Of a DNA stretch of 64,000 nucleotides, positions 53,545 to 64,000 are shown piece by piece. The notes under the pieces were generated by a model that saw nothing but the letters and a program-made list of their open reading frames with translations, did not search any database and was not told the DNA's origin. The stretch is from Varroa destructor (taxonomy: Eukaryota > Arthropoda > Arachnida > Mesostigmata > Varroidae), in contig NW_019211457.1 of the NCBI RefSeq assembly GCF_002443255.2, positions 47,459,690-47,523,689 of the forward strand, in the 5' to 3' direction. The first letter of the stretch is position 1, and each line of letters starts with the position of its first letter. The translations under genes were made by a program, and so were the position numbers.

Positions 53545-53742
53545 GAGGAATTAAGGGTCTGTACCGAGGCAATCGATGACTTTATCACGAAGAACTTCGC
53601 GCCCCAGGTGCCGGCTGAGGACTCAGCTCCGCCCGCTGGTCCCGTTGAAGTACATCACAAAGTCAAAGAGGACATTGCCGTAACAAATCAAGGCCAGCCC
53701 GAGACACCAACGGATGTCCAGGATGTCCTAAGCGATTTTTGA
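53545..53742 (+). CDS. CCND (CycD): Cyclin D, coding exon 5 and stop (residues 256-320)
   Basis: The last exon begins EELRVCTEAIDDFITKNF, the terminal helix of the second cyclin fold. It continues into a Pro/Glu-rich, low-complexity tail and ends PETPTDVQDVLSDF before TGA. The TPTDVxDV element matches the C-terminal degron of vertebrate cyclin D1, in which the first threonine (Thr286) is phosphorylated to trigger export and ubiquitin-dependent turnover. The equivalent residue here is T309. The acceptor is GATCCGTAG after a T-rich tract. Intron 4 (50582-53544) is 2963 bp. Confidence 0.92.
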   Translation, partial: EELRVCTEAIDDFITKNFAPQVPAEDSAPPAGPVEVHHKVKEDIAVTNQGQPETPTDVQDVLSDF

Positions 53743-53909
53743 ACGTTCCCCAGTAAAGGCTACGACGGCCTAGTTAGAACTGTTGCAGACTGAGGATACT
53801 TCCCGCAAAAAGAAGAACCCTGATACGAGCAACTTGAATTGGGGAATACGCAAAAGGCTACTTGTATAGTTTCTTGCTACCGACAGATCTTCGATGAGAG
53901 CCCTATACC

Positions 53910-53915
53910 AATAAA
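53910..53915 (+). terminator. Poly(A) signal AATAAA, proximal, cyclin D
   Basis: Canonical AATAAA hexamer 168 nt after the cyclin D stop, on the coding strand. It would give a short 3' UTR. Confidence 0.5.
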
Positions 53916-54029
53916 TCGGTGGACGCTGAAATACAAGAAGGTTCCTTTTTCCCCGGCGACCTGCTCCCAATTCAACTAGTCAGAAACTACCCCCGTGTGT
54001 GCATCAGTATATTTTCCTAATAGTTTCCG

Positions 54030-54035
54030 AATAAA
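54030..54035 (+). terminator. Poly(A) signal AATAAA, distal, cyclin D
   Basis: Second canonical AATAAA, 288 nt after the cyclin D stop. Two sites so close together allow alternative 3' UTR lengths. Confidence 0.5.
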
Positions 54036-54366
54036 GGACTAACTAATAGCCCCCATCAGGAAGAACACCTGCTGAGAAGAAGAATTCGCCGCCACTAGCA
54101 CCCCGACCGAGAGTAAGCCTGGGAACATTCATTTGTCCACTAATTTACAGAAAGCCCAATATTTGCGCGCTCTTATGCAGAGTTAACAAACACGAATTTT
54201 TTACGAAGGAGAAGAATGATCCATACAGAGGCTGTCCGCTGTACGTTCGCTGGTCGGCTTCTTGTATATAGTTAATACTCTACACAATATTTCTGGACAC
54301 AATTTTACCAGAGAAAGAAAGGGAAAAAGGAAATAGAGTGGCAGAGAAAGAGAGCGCGCGTAATAC

Positions 54367-54387
54367 AAAAAAAAAAAAAAAAAAAAA
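54367..54387. repeat. Poly(A) run
   Basis: 21 consecutive A followed by A-rich CAAAAAC repeats. It could be the tail of an old retroinsertion, but no body is recognisable upstream. Confidence 0.9.
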
Positions 54388-55323
54388 CAAAAACAAAAAG
54401 AAAATGGCCAAAGCGACATCTTGTTTTTCTGTAGAATTGTTCGGCGCGATCCTAGAGGTGAACGCGTTCTTAACCAATATAGGAAACTACGGTTACCGAA
54501 TTTGTAGACTTATGAACATATCGGGTGACCGTTCATGAAATAGTAGCCTTAAGTACGCCAACGGGTAAAGTCTGCTGCTTGTGGAGAAAATCGATAATGC
54601 TCAATACTCCATCGACACAGGCACTGGGTAAGCAGTACGTTTGCGGGCTGATCAAGATGTAGTCAACACATGTGCGAACACAGCACAGCCAAGTGCAGAA
54701 ACCTCTAAATGAAGACGATAAAGGCTTCACTTTGTAGATTTTCTATGGGTAGGGAGAGGCACGAGGCAAACACTTTTTTTTTTTACATACTTTGACGTTC
54801 CGCGTTTGAGCTAAGAAATCGACAAAAAAAAATGCAGGTCTGTGTAAAGAGACGTTTATATTCGCGTACTGGTTACATCGATCGTCGCGTTTGAGTTTTA
54901 ACATAAGATGGGCATTAATCATTTTTTTTAACCCTTAACTAATCCTGACCACAATAAGGCATTAGACATATTTTACCAAGAAGCTGCGGGTAGACATATT
55001 GGTGAAGACTTTTGGGTTTCTTTTATAGCTGTTTGTTGCGGTGATGCCAATATGACTTCGAACTTGTAGCGGTATTACCACAACGAACCGATAGCATTTC
55101 TCTACGAAGAGTACTAATAACATACGATATATGTGCGCGTGGTATTTGAACGCATGCTTCCGCACCCTCCAGGGGTACAGCTCGGCAATGAGCGATGCCG
55201 CAGGCTTGAGTGTCATTCGCTTCTTGGAGGTCAGAGAGCAACAGAACACAGGATTTTGAGAAGCATTTTTCTACAAAACAGTCATTATATTACTTGAATT
55301 CTGTATTGTTTCGATACGACGAT

Positions 55324-55324
<1 letters not shown>

Positions 55325-55365
<41 letters not shown>
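55325..55365. repeat. (TA)n microsatellite
   Basis: About 41 bp of alternating AT. Confidence 0.95.
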
Positions 55366-55367
<2 letters not shown>

Positions 55368-56038
55368 ATGGAAAGAGAACAGAAAGGCATCTTTCGCTTA
55401 TACAGATCGATTGAGGTCGCTCGTAACCGTATAGCAGTATTACACGTATACCCAGCGAGACCACAAAGTTTTAGATCAGGTGTTGGCAGGCATGCGACGA
55501 TCGCTAGTTAGACATGTGCAAGATAAAAGTATTACCTAGACGAAAAAATAATGATTTGTGACACAAACACGGGCCGATTCTGTTTCCGTTTGCCAGAGCA
55601 GTCTCGTAACGAAAACGACCATTCTCGCCGTATCTTGCCGGCAATACAGATTTACTGATGGACGATTAAAGCATCTGGGTAACGAGACGGCATGAGCTTT
55701 TCTCATTGAGAAACTATGGAAGAGTTCATGGCTGTAATAGAAGGTGTTAGTTATTAATACCGTTAAATTGATAGTAATTATTAACCTTATCATCAGTATT
55801 ATCATCACTGTGATTACAATGGTGATGATTTCGTACCGCAAATTTTGAATTAAAGATAAAAATCATTATTGATCATATATACAAATGTCAATGAGCATTA
55901 TATTTATGCGAGGAAAAAAGATGCTGAAAAATGCAACCCATATGCCCGGTATGAGGGCGTAGGAGTTAAAAAAAAGTTCTTTCCATTTGTGATATAAACG
56001 AAAATAAAAAATACGGAAGAAAATAGTAGTAATGATGT

Positions 56039-56039
56039 C

Positions 56040-56066
<27 letters not shown>
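56039..56066. repeat. (TA)n microsatellite
   Basis: About 28 bp of alternating AT. Confidence 0.95.
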
Positions 56067-56070
<4 letters not shown>

Positions 56071-56305
56071 TAATCTGTGTGCACTATAATAAATGGAAAA
56101 AAACACGATATTAAAATATCAAAGCCAACGAGGAAGAAGCAGATCAATAGCGAGACGAAGCTTGTTTGAAGATGTTCAAAAGCGAAGAACGAGATATATG
56201 TGTGTTACAAACAACATTGACAAGAAGAACACGCTATTGATACGAGACGGTTAACACGACAGCATGGAAAAACAGTGTCGAAAAGTCAATTCGTTATTCC
56301 GTTTG

Positions 56306-56332
56306 TTTTTTTTTTTTTTTTTTTTTTTTTTT
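56306..56332. repeat. T27 homopolymer
   Basis: 27 consecutive T, followed by another T-rich stretch. Confidence 0.9.
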
Positions 56333-56903
56333 GGGCTATTTTTTTCCCAATGTCAAGCCCAATGTTGGACGATGACACAATTCATGTCAAGTAATGTCAT
56401 CTGTAATAAAGAGCTGTAAATATAAAAACGATAATAATAATAATAATGAAAATATTTAGTAACGATAAAATAAGTAAACATCGGACAAGGTCCTCGTGAC
56501 GGTGATCTTGACGAGGGCACGATTGCATGGCGATGATCAAACGATGGGGCAAAACATCTGCTATGAAATCTGATGATCATGGTGATAACTTCGAAATCCA
56601 TAAAGAGAATAAAAATATGACGACAAGAAAAGTGGCAAAAACAAACAAATAAAACAGTTCTCTTTATCAGCAACTAAATTTGAGTGTCTTTAATTTAGTA
56701 AACTTCAATATAAATAAATAGGCCAAACAAATAATTTTATAGCTGAAATTGATCAATGAGGCAATCCGCAGCTTTTGCAAGATTTGTACAGGAACAAAAC
56801 TATATCATAATAACGAAAAACGTAGATTTGCTTTTTATTTGTGAAAAAATTACTTAGATCCGTTATGTAGTACAGTCCAGACTAGAAGCTAGTTCAATAA
56901 GCA

Positions 56904-56930
56904 GCAACAACAACAACAACAACAACAACA
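56904..56930. repeat. (CAA)n microsatellite
   Basis: Nine CAA units. Similar short (CAA)n tracts occur at 18801-18815, 30716-30739 and 53348-53366. Confidence 0.93.
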
Positions 56931-59540
56931 TCAACGCTCAAAAAACACGCACACAACCAGACTAGAAAAGCTGCAACAAATACAGAATGTTGTTACGTTA
57001 GTTTTTTCGATACAATGTTACTATACGTTCCGATACGATGGGTATGTCTAGTGATAAGCCACAGCTACGGAGACGATGCTAGTGATATTACATGATTCTT
57101 CATGATACCCGTACATGCATATGTTTCTTTCTTTTAAAGGACTTCTCGTTGTCGATGTCCGATTAGAGAAAAGATGCTATCACCCACCAGGACTGGGATT
57201 TCTCAGGTTAAACAGCCGGAACGATTAAGCGACCGCCGTCGAACCGATTCTGTTTTGTCGGACATCTGGTAGACGCGACCGGGGAAACAACTATGACCAT
57301 GGCGACGAAGGCACACGCCAAGGGGGATATCAAGAACGGCTGTGGCATGGCACGAGAGACTTCACCACAAGCGCTGAGCCATATATTGTACAAGTTGAGA
57401 TATATGTTTTCCCCAACAAACGGTCATGCTGTAGATGGCCGCGGTAGGAAAGTGGTTTCGCGAAACAAGACGCATTAGTACATCATATGTGGGTCATAAT
57501 CGTGGTGGTCACGTTTATGGCCATTTGATTTTTTGTGTAGTAGAAAATAAGAGCACGAGGAGCTAGTGCTATGTTCGATATCGGAAAGACCTTGCGATCT
57601 CAATTATAAACAACATGAATCATAAATCTGTAGCCTGTTTTACAACTAACCATTTAAACAACAACGGCATTTAAGATCATTCTTACTGGAGCTCGAACGT
57701 GATCGAATTTGTACCGACAAAGTCCCTTGGGAACTGTCATTGACACAGCATGACCTTTCCATAGCAGGAACGTTTTTGAAATGGTTTGTTATGAATTAGA
57801 GGAACTCGCAAAGCTTTCACACACCTACAGTCTTAATATATCTCTGCTGTTGTCCTTATCCAATATTTTGTTGCTGAAATCATTTTCGAGAGATCTAGTC
57901 ATTTTATTGTTTCGCCTTCTCCAGGCAAAAGGTGACATTGGACATTTTTAACGAATAAAAAATCAAAAATCGCTGGTTTCCTCACAACGTGACCGAGAAT
58001 TATCGTTGAGAGGGGTTCATAATTCACGATGTGATTGCTGCCGATCCTGCTGAGAGTTTTCCAGAAGCACCGTTACGAGTAAAAAGCAAATTCTGGCTAC
58101 TGCCAAGCTAGCATAATTCCGCTACCATTTTAACATATCGATGATACCCGAACGGCGGAATCGACTTCCTCTTTCTTGATCGATTTTGTCCTTACGCAAG
58201 GTAGCCAAAAAAAAAAATAGTAACAGAGGGAAAAATGAATGCATGTTATATTTCAAAGGTATTGCCGCTGCGAAAAGTGCCGGTATTTGTGTTGGCCAGT
58301 CAGGGCTCTAACTCTTAAGCGCCGCACGAGGTCCAGTCCTTCCAAGCCATCACTGAAAGGCATTGCGGAATCTGTTGTAAGCATTTCTATACATCCTACC
58401 TAGCAGCAGCAGTAGCAGCAACAGCAACAGCATCAGTAAAGTTGGTCCTCCGGCATCTGCCGCTTCTCTGAAAGCCTCTGTTTTGTTTGGTCTTTGATAA
58501 AAATACCTTCACTCGGCATATGTCTATCTTCTACTTCGCGACGAAATAACTTCGTCGTTTGACGCTGCGGCAGGCCTTCAGTTTCACCGGTGGTTCTTTA
58601 CTGATCCTTCCTCCAGTGTTTTACGCTGCCCTGATCAGTCTCCTACAGACTCACTCTTCATCGTTCGCCGCCTTCGTATGCTTCGGCCCTGATCGAAAGA
58701 CGAAACAGTAGAGAAACGAAGAAACCCAACAGTACTAAAAGTACCGCAACGTAAAGCGGTACTTTGACGGGATAAAGCCCCTCGGCAGCGGAATCGTGTC
58801 GGAGTGCTGCACGGCAATGCTACGCCGGCGACCGCGAAGGGGGTGCGCGGTAACACTTTACAGAGGGGGAACAGCAAGAGGCAATCAGTAGAAGAAAATC
58901 AAGAAAAAAAGGTGCATAGGAAATACGTATGCCAGCACACGCAGCATTTACTGCATATCGCACAATCTAATGCGTCCGCCTATAGAGGACGGTCGCGGCG
59001 TATATGAGGGAGTGATGTGTGGCTGCTGCTGCTAGATAATAGTAATAAATGTTGAAATTCTTTGAAAAGCGCTGTAAATTTTTCTTCCAGTCTCTTTGCC
59101 GCTGTACAGAGTTTCACACAATGTTAGACCTGACGCTTTCAACGGCATCGCAGTATGTGAGTGACGCAGTAAACGGATATGTATATCGTTGTCAATGGGC
59201 GATATTCGATTAGGAAGGCTGAAGCATTGGGTTCAATAATAATTATCATCAGAATAGTAATGGTAAATTGACCTAGAAGAACAAAAGCTAGAGTTGCTCA
59301 AAGCGCATTGGGATCCATTTTTAGATAGACAATGTTTAATTAGCATTGTGCTTCATAGAGCCGAACAGGAAGGGGTCTAAAGAGGTTACTTAGACAACGA
59401 ACTTGATATATTAGGCATTTCTGAGCGAGACCCGCTACAATCTAATTAACTACAGCACTGAGATGAGTCTCGTTATTACAATGTATATATGTCTGATATG
59501 AAAAATGCATGGAATACATGAATTCAATGTTGGACATCTT

Positions 59541-59577
59541 CGCGGATAGCCGAACGGGTTCAGGCATCTGATCTCAG
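59541..59577 (+). repeat. tRNA-like A-box fragment
   Basis: GGATAGCCGAACGGGTTCAG followed by GCATCTGATCTCAG resembles the 5' half of a Leu/Ser-type tRNA (A box and D arm). No B box follows at the right distance, so this is more likely a tRNA-derived repeat remnant than a working tRNA. Confidence 0.3.
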
Positions 59578-61097
59578 TGGCAGCATGCCGTAACTAGCAA
59601 ACCTGTTCCCTACACGAAACTGTCATAAACGGCACTCCTTTAATTTGCCTCTTAACCGTCCGGGTATACATTCTCATTTATAAATCTCATTTTTTTACCG
59701 TTTCGCAACAGCTTTTATGTTATGCTATTCTTGCATATCTTGCAAGAATTTCCAGCTTGTATATAGCTATAGCAGGAACGTACAAGTTCGCTTCGGAAGC
59801 ACGCAATTTATTCGTAAAACAACGTACCTGATGCTGACGACAACAGCTGACGCCAAAGCTCAATACAAACAGCGCGCTATTATCGATCAAAAGAAAATTG
59901 CTTTGCCAGCTGAAGAGACTGGGGCTGGACGACGATAGAACATATCGGTCCGAATTTTTCCTTGGGATCCTGTTAGACGTCGCATATTGGCACGCAGTAT
60001 CCATCACACATCGATTTTTCTCTAGTTTGTTGTAGTGCAAACTGTGGTATCGATTGGGTCAAATGCGTCACATGGCAACATACTTCCAGTTTAGTCCATG
60101 CATACAACACATGACCGGGTCATTGGCAGTTGCTGGCTGCCCAGAGTCTACTAGCGGGCTCCGCGAGTCCAGCAAAAGCAGCCCAGCAGAGCTGGTAATG
60201 AGATAAACGGCAGCTACTCATGCCGATAACGACGGGAAATCGAGGCAAGAGCAGAACACAGGCACCCAAGAAAAATCATCGGACTATCAAGGAGATAAAT
60301 TTAAGTTATGACAAAAACGAATATTGACGCTTCGCTTCCAGGCCAAAGCAAGTAGAGCAGCGGCGCGCTTTTGCTAATGCAGGTGTAACATTGCACAGTT
60401 TACCTTCTATCTTACTGATGCATACTGTGAGCCAGGCCAAGCAGGGCTTGACCTCCGGACCAGATCGGCGTGAAGGAGCTTCGTCCGATGAGAGCATGTG
60501 CCGGTCAACTGGAATTTATTGCATGGAAACGAAATCGCGGGGTGAATTGCAAACGTCGTATTTATCCGATATAGTTGGGTCACTTGGAAAGATTTTGGCG
60601 AGCGCGGAACAGCGGATAGCGTCGTCGAAACTGGGCCGTCCTATAATATCAGAAGAGACATTTATAATAGAAGGGCGAGACCAGAAACTGACTACTCGGC
60701 GTCCAGACGCTGTGCGTTTTACGCTAGCTGGAACGTGTTCGATGATTTTCCAGAGTCTGAGTTGCCAACATGTAAATAATTTCAGTTAAATGGAGGTTTA
60801 CCGACAATGGCAGCTACTAGCTATTGAGCTCTAATAGCTTCGGAAATGTTTTAACAATAAATCATGAATGATATATATATATATTTCGACAAAGCCTGAT
60901 TTTTTTAATAATTTTTGAATTCAATAAGATCACGCCGTAGCGACAAGTATTTGTTTCTTTGACAAGTTATCGGTCTGAGGAGAACAGCGTTGGGCAGAGT
61001 TGTTTTAATAGAAAAAATATATCTAAAAATATTTAATCAGTAATGATATACAGGTGACAGCCTAAGGAGAGAGGCTGTACTTGTTGAGGACCTTTTT

Positions 61098-61103
61098 TTT
61101 ATT
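61098..61103 (-). terminator. Poly(A) signal for the candidate gene at 61.1-62 kb
   Basis: AATAAA on the minus strand, about 32 nt past the stop of the candidate last exon. Confidence 0.4.
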
Positions 61104-61134
61104 CATTATCTGTAATATCTACCTAACATCTTCG

Positions 61135-61481
61135 CTACAGCTTGTTAAGCGTTACGAGATCATTGTGAAATGATCCTAAATGGTATAACCGCCATCGTAA
61201 CACATCATTAGCTGAAACATCGGTTCCGACAACGTTGATTTTTTTTTTACTTCTCCTCCACCCTTGTGAATCATCTACGGGGCACTGGAAACAATATAAA
61301 TAAGAATGCATCAAAAAGGATTCATCTGTATCATTACCACAATAGGACCAAGACGGGAATAGGCCGGCAGTAATTCGAAAAAACATCCCGCCACCGTTTA
61401 TCGTCGCTGGCGTCATTGAAAAACGCCCCTCAATGCGATTTGTCCACTCCCACCCGCTGAAATAAGGAGCCACTTGAAAAC
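61135..61481 (-). CDS. Candidate last exon of an unrecognised minus-strand gene
   Basis: Open for 115 codons from acceptor GTGATGCAG (exon starts 61481, phase 1) to TAG at 61135. It contains FQVAPYFSGWEWTNRIEGRF, then TPATINGGGMFFRITAGLF. AATAAA follows the stop by about 32 nt at 61103-61098, as expected of a real 3' end. A TTTATATTGTTTCCAG inside the exon (exon start 61284) could be an additional acceptor, but the reading frame also continues straight through. I do not recognise the family. Support comes from splice phase, the poly(A) signal and protein-like composition. No homology is known to me. Confidence 0.35.
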
Positions 61482-61563
61482 CTGCATCACCTCATTGATT
61501 ATTTATGGATGTCGCTTGATCTCAAGACGTACGAGGCCAATGGATGAGTATTACTTTCGTTAC

Positions 61564-61782
61564 TTTTCCAAAAGTTGCCGCTAATGATCGAACCGTGTTC
61601 CAGGGCCGATACGTTTTGGAACAATGACAACAAAATGGCCTCATATTCCTGCAACAGCTCTCGCCGTAGCGTTAAAATGGGAAAAAAATTATAGGAAAAC
61701 AGTGGTTCACTCGATACTTTACGCTGTCTTTGTCTGAAGAGGAGCGACGCTTCTTTGAAATTGACTACAGACACATTAATAC
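61564..61782 (-). CDS. Candidate internal exon of the unrecognised minus-strand gene
   Basis: Begins after TTGCTATTGTAG with INVSVVNFKEASLLF and continues through LTLRRELLQEYEAILLSLFQ to GNFWK. It ends phase 1 at donor AAAA before GTAACG (61563). An alternative phase-1 donor, GAAA before GTAATA, lies 9 nt downstream and would add three codons. Joining to the next exon restores codon A+GT and keeps the frame open. The LLQEYEAILLSLFQ stretch is amphipathic and probably helical. Function unknown. Confidence 0.35.
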
Positions 61783-61904
61783 CTACAATAGCAACAACAG
61801 TTGAGAAAGTCGACGGCCCCCGTATGCAGTATATGTGCAACGAGGTGACGTGCCACCAGTGGCGCCCGAAAGCAAAGAAACTTGTTTGTACTGAACTAAC
61901 TTAC

Positions 61905-61977
61905 AAAAATTGAATAAACGAAATCGACTGGTTGCAAGATTAAGGCGATGACGTGTAGGGTCGAAGACAGAGTCCAA
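61905..61977 (-). CDS. Candidate upstream exon (partial) of the unrecognised gene
   Basis: The frame DSVFDPTRHRLNLATSRFRLFNF ends at a strong donor, T before GTAAGTTAG (61904), and joins in phase 1 through a 122-nt intron (61783-61904) to the next exon. The frame stays open farther upstream, but no ATG or acceptor was fixed, so the 5' boundary given is arbitrary. It may be coding or leader. Confidence 0.25.
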
Positions 61978-61999
61978 GCCTCTGGACTCCGGTCCGTCT

Positions 62000-64000
62000 G
62001 ACCTCGGCCTTAGCGGCCTTTGCTACTGCCGTCTCTGCTGCATTCAGCATCTTGGTTTGAAGTGTTGTTTATAGACCCTCCTATGCAGCAGTGAGTAGCT
62101 GCAGAAGTTGTTCTTCTACTTTTTCTGCAGAGAAGATCTGCTGAGTCGATGATGCCGGCTCTATCACCGGAACTGCTATCGCTGCGTGTGTAATGCGGCA
62201 ACCGCCATCCAGCGAACTTGCGCGGCGACGTTCGTTTTGCTGCCGTTTGTCCGGCAGCAGCCTTTGCTATTAATAGACGCCCCGTCATAGCCACACGCAT
62301 TAACGCAGACAGAGAGACAACTCATACAATCATTACGAGCTGGCACAACCACATTGGACGGTAGTACTATAGTTACTACTGCATACGCGACTGCTAATGG
62401 AGACTTTTTTCCAGCTGGTTCGTTCCTGTGGAAACGACCTGCGACTCACCGGGGTGCCTTCGCTTTCTTCTGGAAACACACAGAAAGCTAAACGGGCCAC
62501 AACAACGACTAAACACTGGTGCCGCTCCGGTGGTCAGTCGTTTACTTTGTCTGCTTGCCGCCAGCCTGATCGACTAGCGTCGGTCAATCGTTGTCTGGAA
62601 TATCTGCATTGCTTTACAGCGAGCAGATCGAAAAACGCGAAGGAGCCCTCCCGGGATTCGTCTGGCGAAGTCAGACGATCGCCGAACACCGCCAGGCATC
62701 AGGCGCCGGACGCTTGGGCTCGACTACTGAATTGAGGATCGAAAACGACGATTGTTGCTTTCGCGGTCGTTGATGCTGTTGTTATTGTGGTTGCTGTCGT
62801 CAATGTTGTAATTTTTTTCGTAGTCCACTCGCCGTTTTGTCTCAATAAATTACCGTTCGAATATGAAATAAAGTGACAGCGGCATGAGTTGATCAAGAAA
62901 GTGTCAAACGAAGATAGCAGCAACAAATCCATAGATAACATAACAGCGATATGAGAGTGGCTCTATGTAGATACAGGGTGAGGCAAAAATCTTTTGGCAG
63001 TTCGAGACTTCATTTTTCTTTACTCTCACTGTAGCTTACTCTCCCGCTACTTTACCAGATGTAAAATTAAGATTTTTTCAATTACTAGGAAATCTTTTTT
63101 TTTATGTCGGAATGATGTCCGTAGAGGAGCATGATTAAGAGGCAAGAGCTGTGCGAGCTACTATGGCTGATTTTCGCAGGTAAAATTAGATAGAGTTTAA
63201 AAAGTGTTAGCTTTTATTGTGAACATAATGAAACTAGGAGATGTGTTAGTGCAATGCGCCATAGAGGATGATGGTTTTTCGGGTTACCGTAGGACTTACT
63301 AATTTCATTCGAAATAGGATGAACGCGAGTATAAAAGATGTTCTTTTATTTAGAACGATCACAATTACTGTAGTAAATTAATAGTTAAAACGCTCTTCAG
63401 AGTACGCTTTGTGACTGACTTATCGACGTATCTTATACTCGCGTATCAACAAAGTAAACAGAACGATACCCTTCTAGTAAAAGAAAATGGCTTAAAATTG
63501 AAGTCAGTGAAGTTCGAAGTCCATCTGCAGCTTTGCCTAGAATTCAGAGTCGATATATTTTAGAAGAAATTTAAGTGTTGTTAGTTTAATTTGTTGGTAA
63601 CGGCTAGACTTTACTAGAGGCCTTTTGTGACCTCTCAAAACAGAAATGCTTATTCTGCTTTGCCCTTTCACACGAATGAGCCAATAGGATCGACCTGTTG
63701 GAGTATAAAGAAGGCATATCAATCGCTCAACTATAATTAGTGATGACTCGAATTCAAGCGGGCGGGGACGCCTTTATGTCTGATGTGTACGTAAATTCAA
63801 TCTGGGCTCCCTGATGAAGTGAATCATTGAAGGATTCACTTGAAGGATAACAGTGTGAACTATTTCTTATAGTTATTTTCATTGCTAAGGTTATTGGATT
63901 TCATAGCAAGCCATCTACGAATAAACTGGTTAAACGCGTTAAAGATCATTATACAGGAATTGGACAACACCAAACTCGTAAAGCCTACTTTTGACCTACT
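62000..64000. other. Right end of window
   Basis: 62.0-62.8 kb is GC-richer and could contain the 5' end of the minus-strand candidate gene at 61 kb. Beyond it are the possible transposon remnant and AT-rich sequence with no identifiable gene. Confidence 0.4.
62972..63193 (+). mobile_element. Possible decayed DNA-transposon fragment
   Basis: TACAGGGTGAGGCAAAAATC at 62972 resembles the terminal sequence of several DNA-transposon families. About 160 bp inside, a short frame reads KRQELCELLWLIFAGKIR (63137-63190), like the first helix-turn-helix of Tc1/mariner transposases, then stops. No second inverted terminus was found before the window end. Weak support, non-functional if real. Confidence 0.25.

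Larger units (their letters stand above)
54036..61090. other. Intergenic region right of cyclin D
   Basis: AT-rich with many homopolymers and microsatellites. No recognisable coding sequence or structural RNA apart from the tRNA-like fragment at 59.5 kb. Confidence 0.55.

Noticed and set aside
61156..61170. GAGATCATTGTGAAA, identical to the core of the arthropod bantam microRNA
   Set aside because: The next bases make it a local palindrome (GATCATT..AATGATC), the first base is C and not U, there is no complementary 5p arm upstream, and it lies in the candidate last exon. Best explained as coincidence.

Overview
This is eukaryotic nuclear DNA with introns of several kilobases, sparse coding sequence, many microsatellites and canonical GT..AG splice sites with AATAAA poly(A) signals. 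The two recognisable proteins (a D-type cyclin and the accessory subunit of mitochondrial DNA polymerase gamma) are animal genes. The short animal-type POLG2 and the intron-rich layout suggest an arthropod. A chelicerate or mite is my best guess, but this is inference and is not proven by the window.

Layout. About 1-26 kb holds no gene I can support firmly: unique-looking non-coding sequence, microsatellites including a perfect (AC)n tract of about 201 bp, a G17 run, tRNA-like SINE fragments, and one weak minus-strand two-exon candidate at 9.3-9.9 kb. At 26.2-27.8 kb on the minus strand is POLG2: one coding exon of 351 codons, a 111-bp intron in the 5' leader, and a five-codon upstream ORF. 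About 4.5 kb of spacer separates it from the divergently transcribed cyclin D gene. That gene runs on the plus strand from about 32.16 to 54.0 kb as five coding exons (80, 72, 56, 47 and 65 codons). They splice in frame to a 320-residue protein with an N-terminal LxCxE retinoblastoma-binding motif, both cyclin-fold repeats, and a C-terminal TPTDV phosphodegron. Its four introns (6.0, 7.5, 4.0 and 3.0 kb) carry microsatellites and two GC/CpG-rich blocks.

Beyond 54 kb there is more repeat-bearing intergenic DNA. At 61.1-61.98 kb on the minus strand is a candidate unrecognised gene whose three exons join in phase through canonical splice sites and end just before an AATAAA. A possible decayed DNA-transposon piece lies at 62.97-63.2 kb.

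Functionally the two named genes are independent: cyclin D drives CDK4/6 and Rb-dependent G1 progression, and POLG2 supports mitochondrial DNA replication. I found no exotic multi-gene system. The most interesting items are a tandem splice donor in cyclin D where only the upstream donor keeps the frame, minimal upstream ORFs in both genes, the unassigned spliced gene at 61 kb, and the tRNA-like repeat modules.
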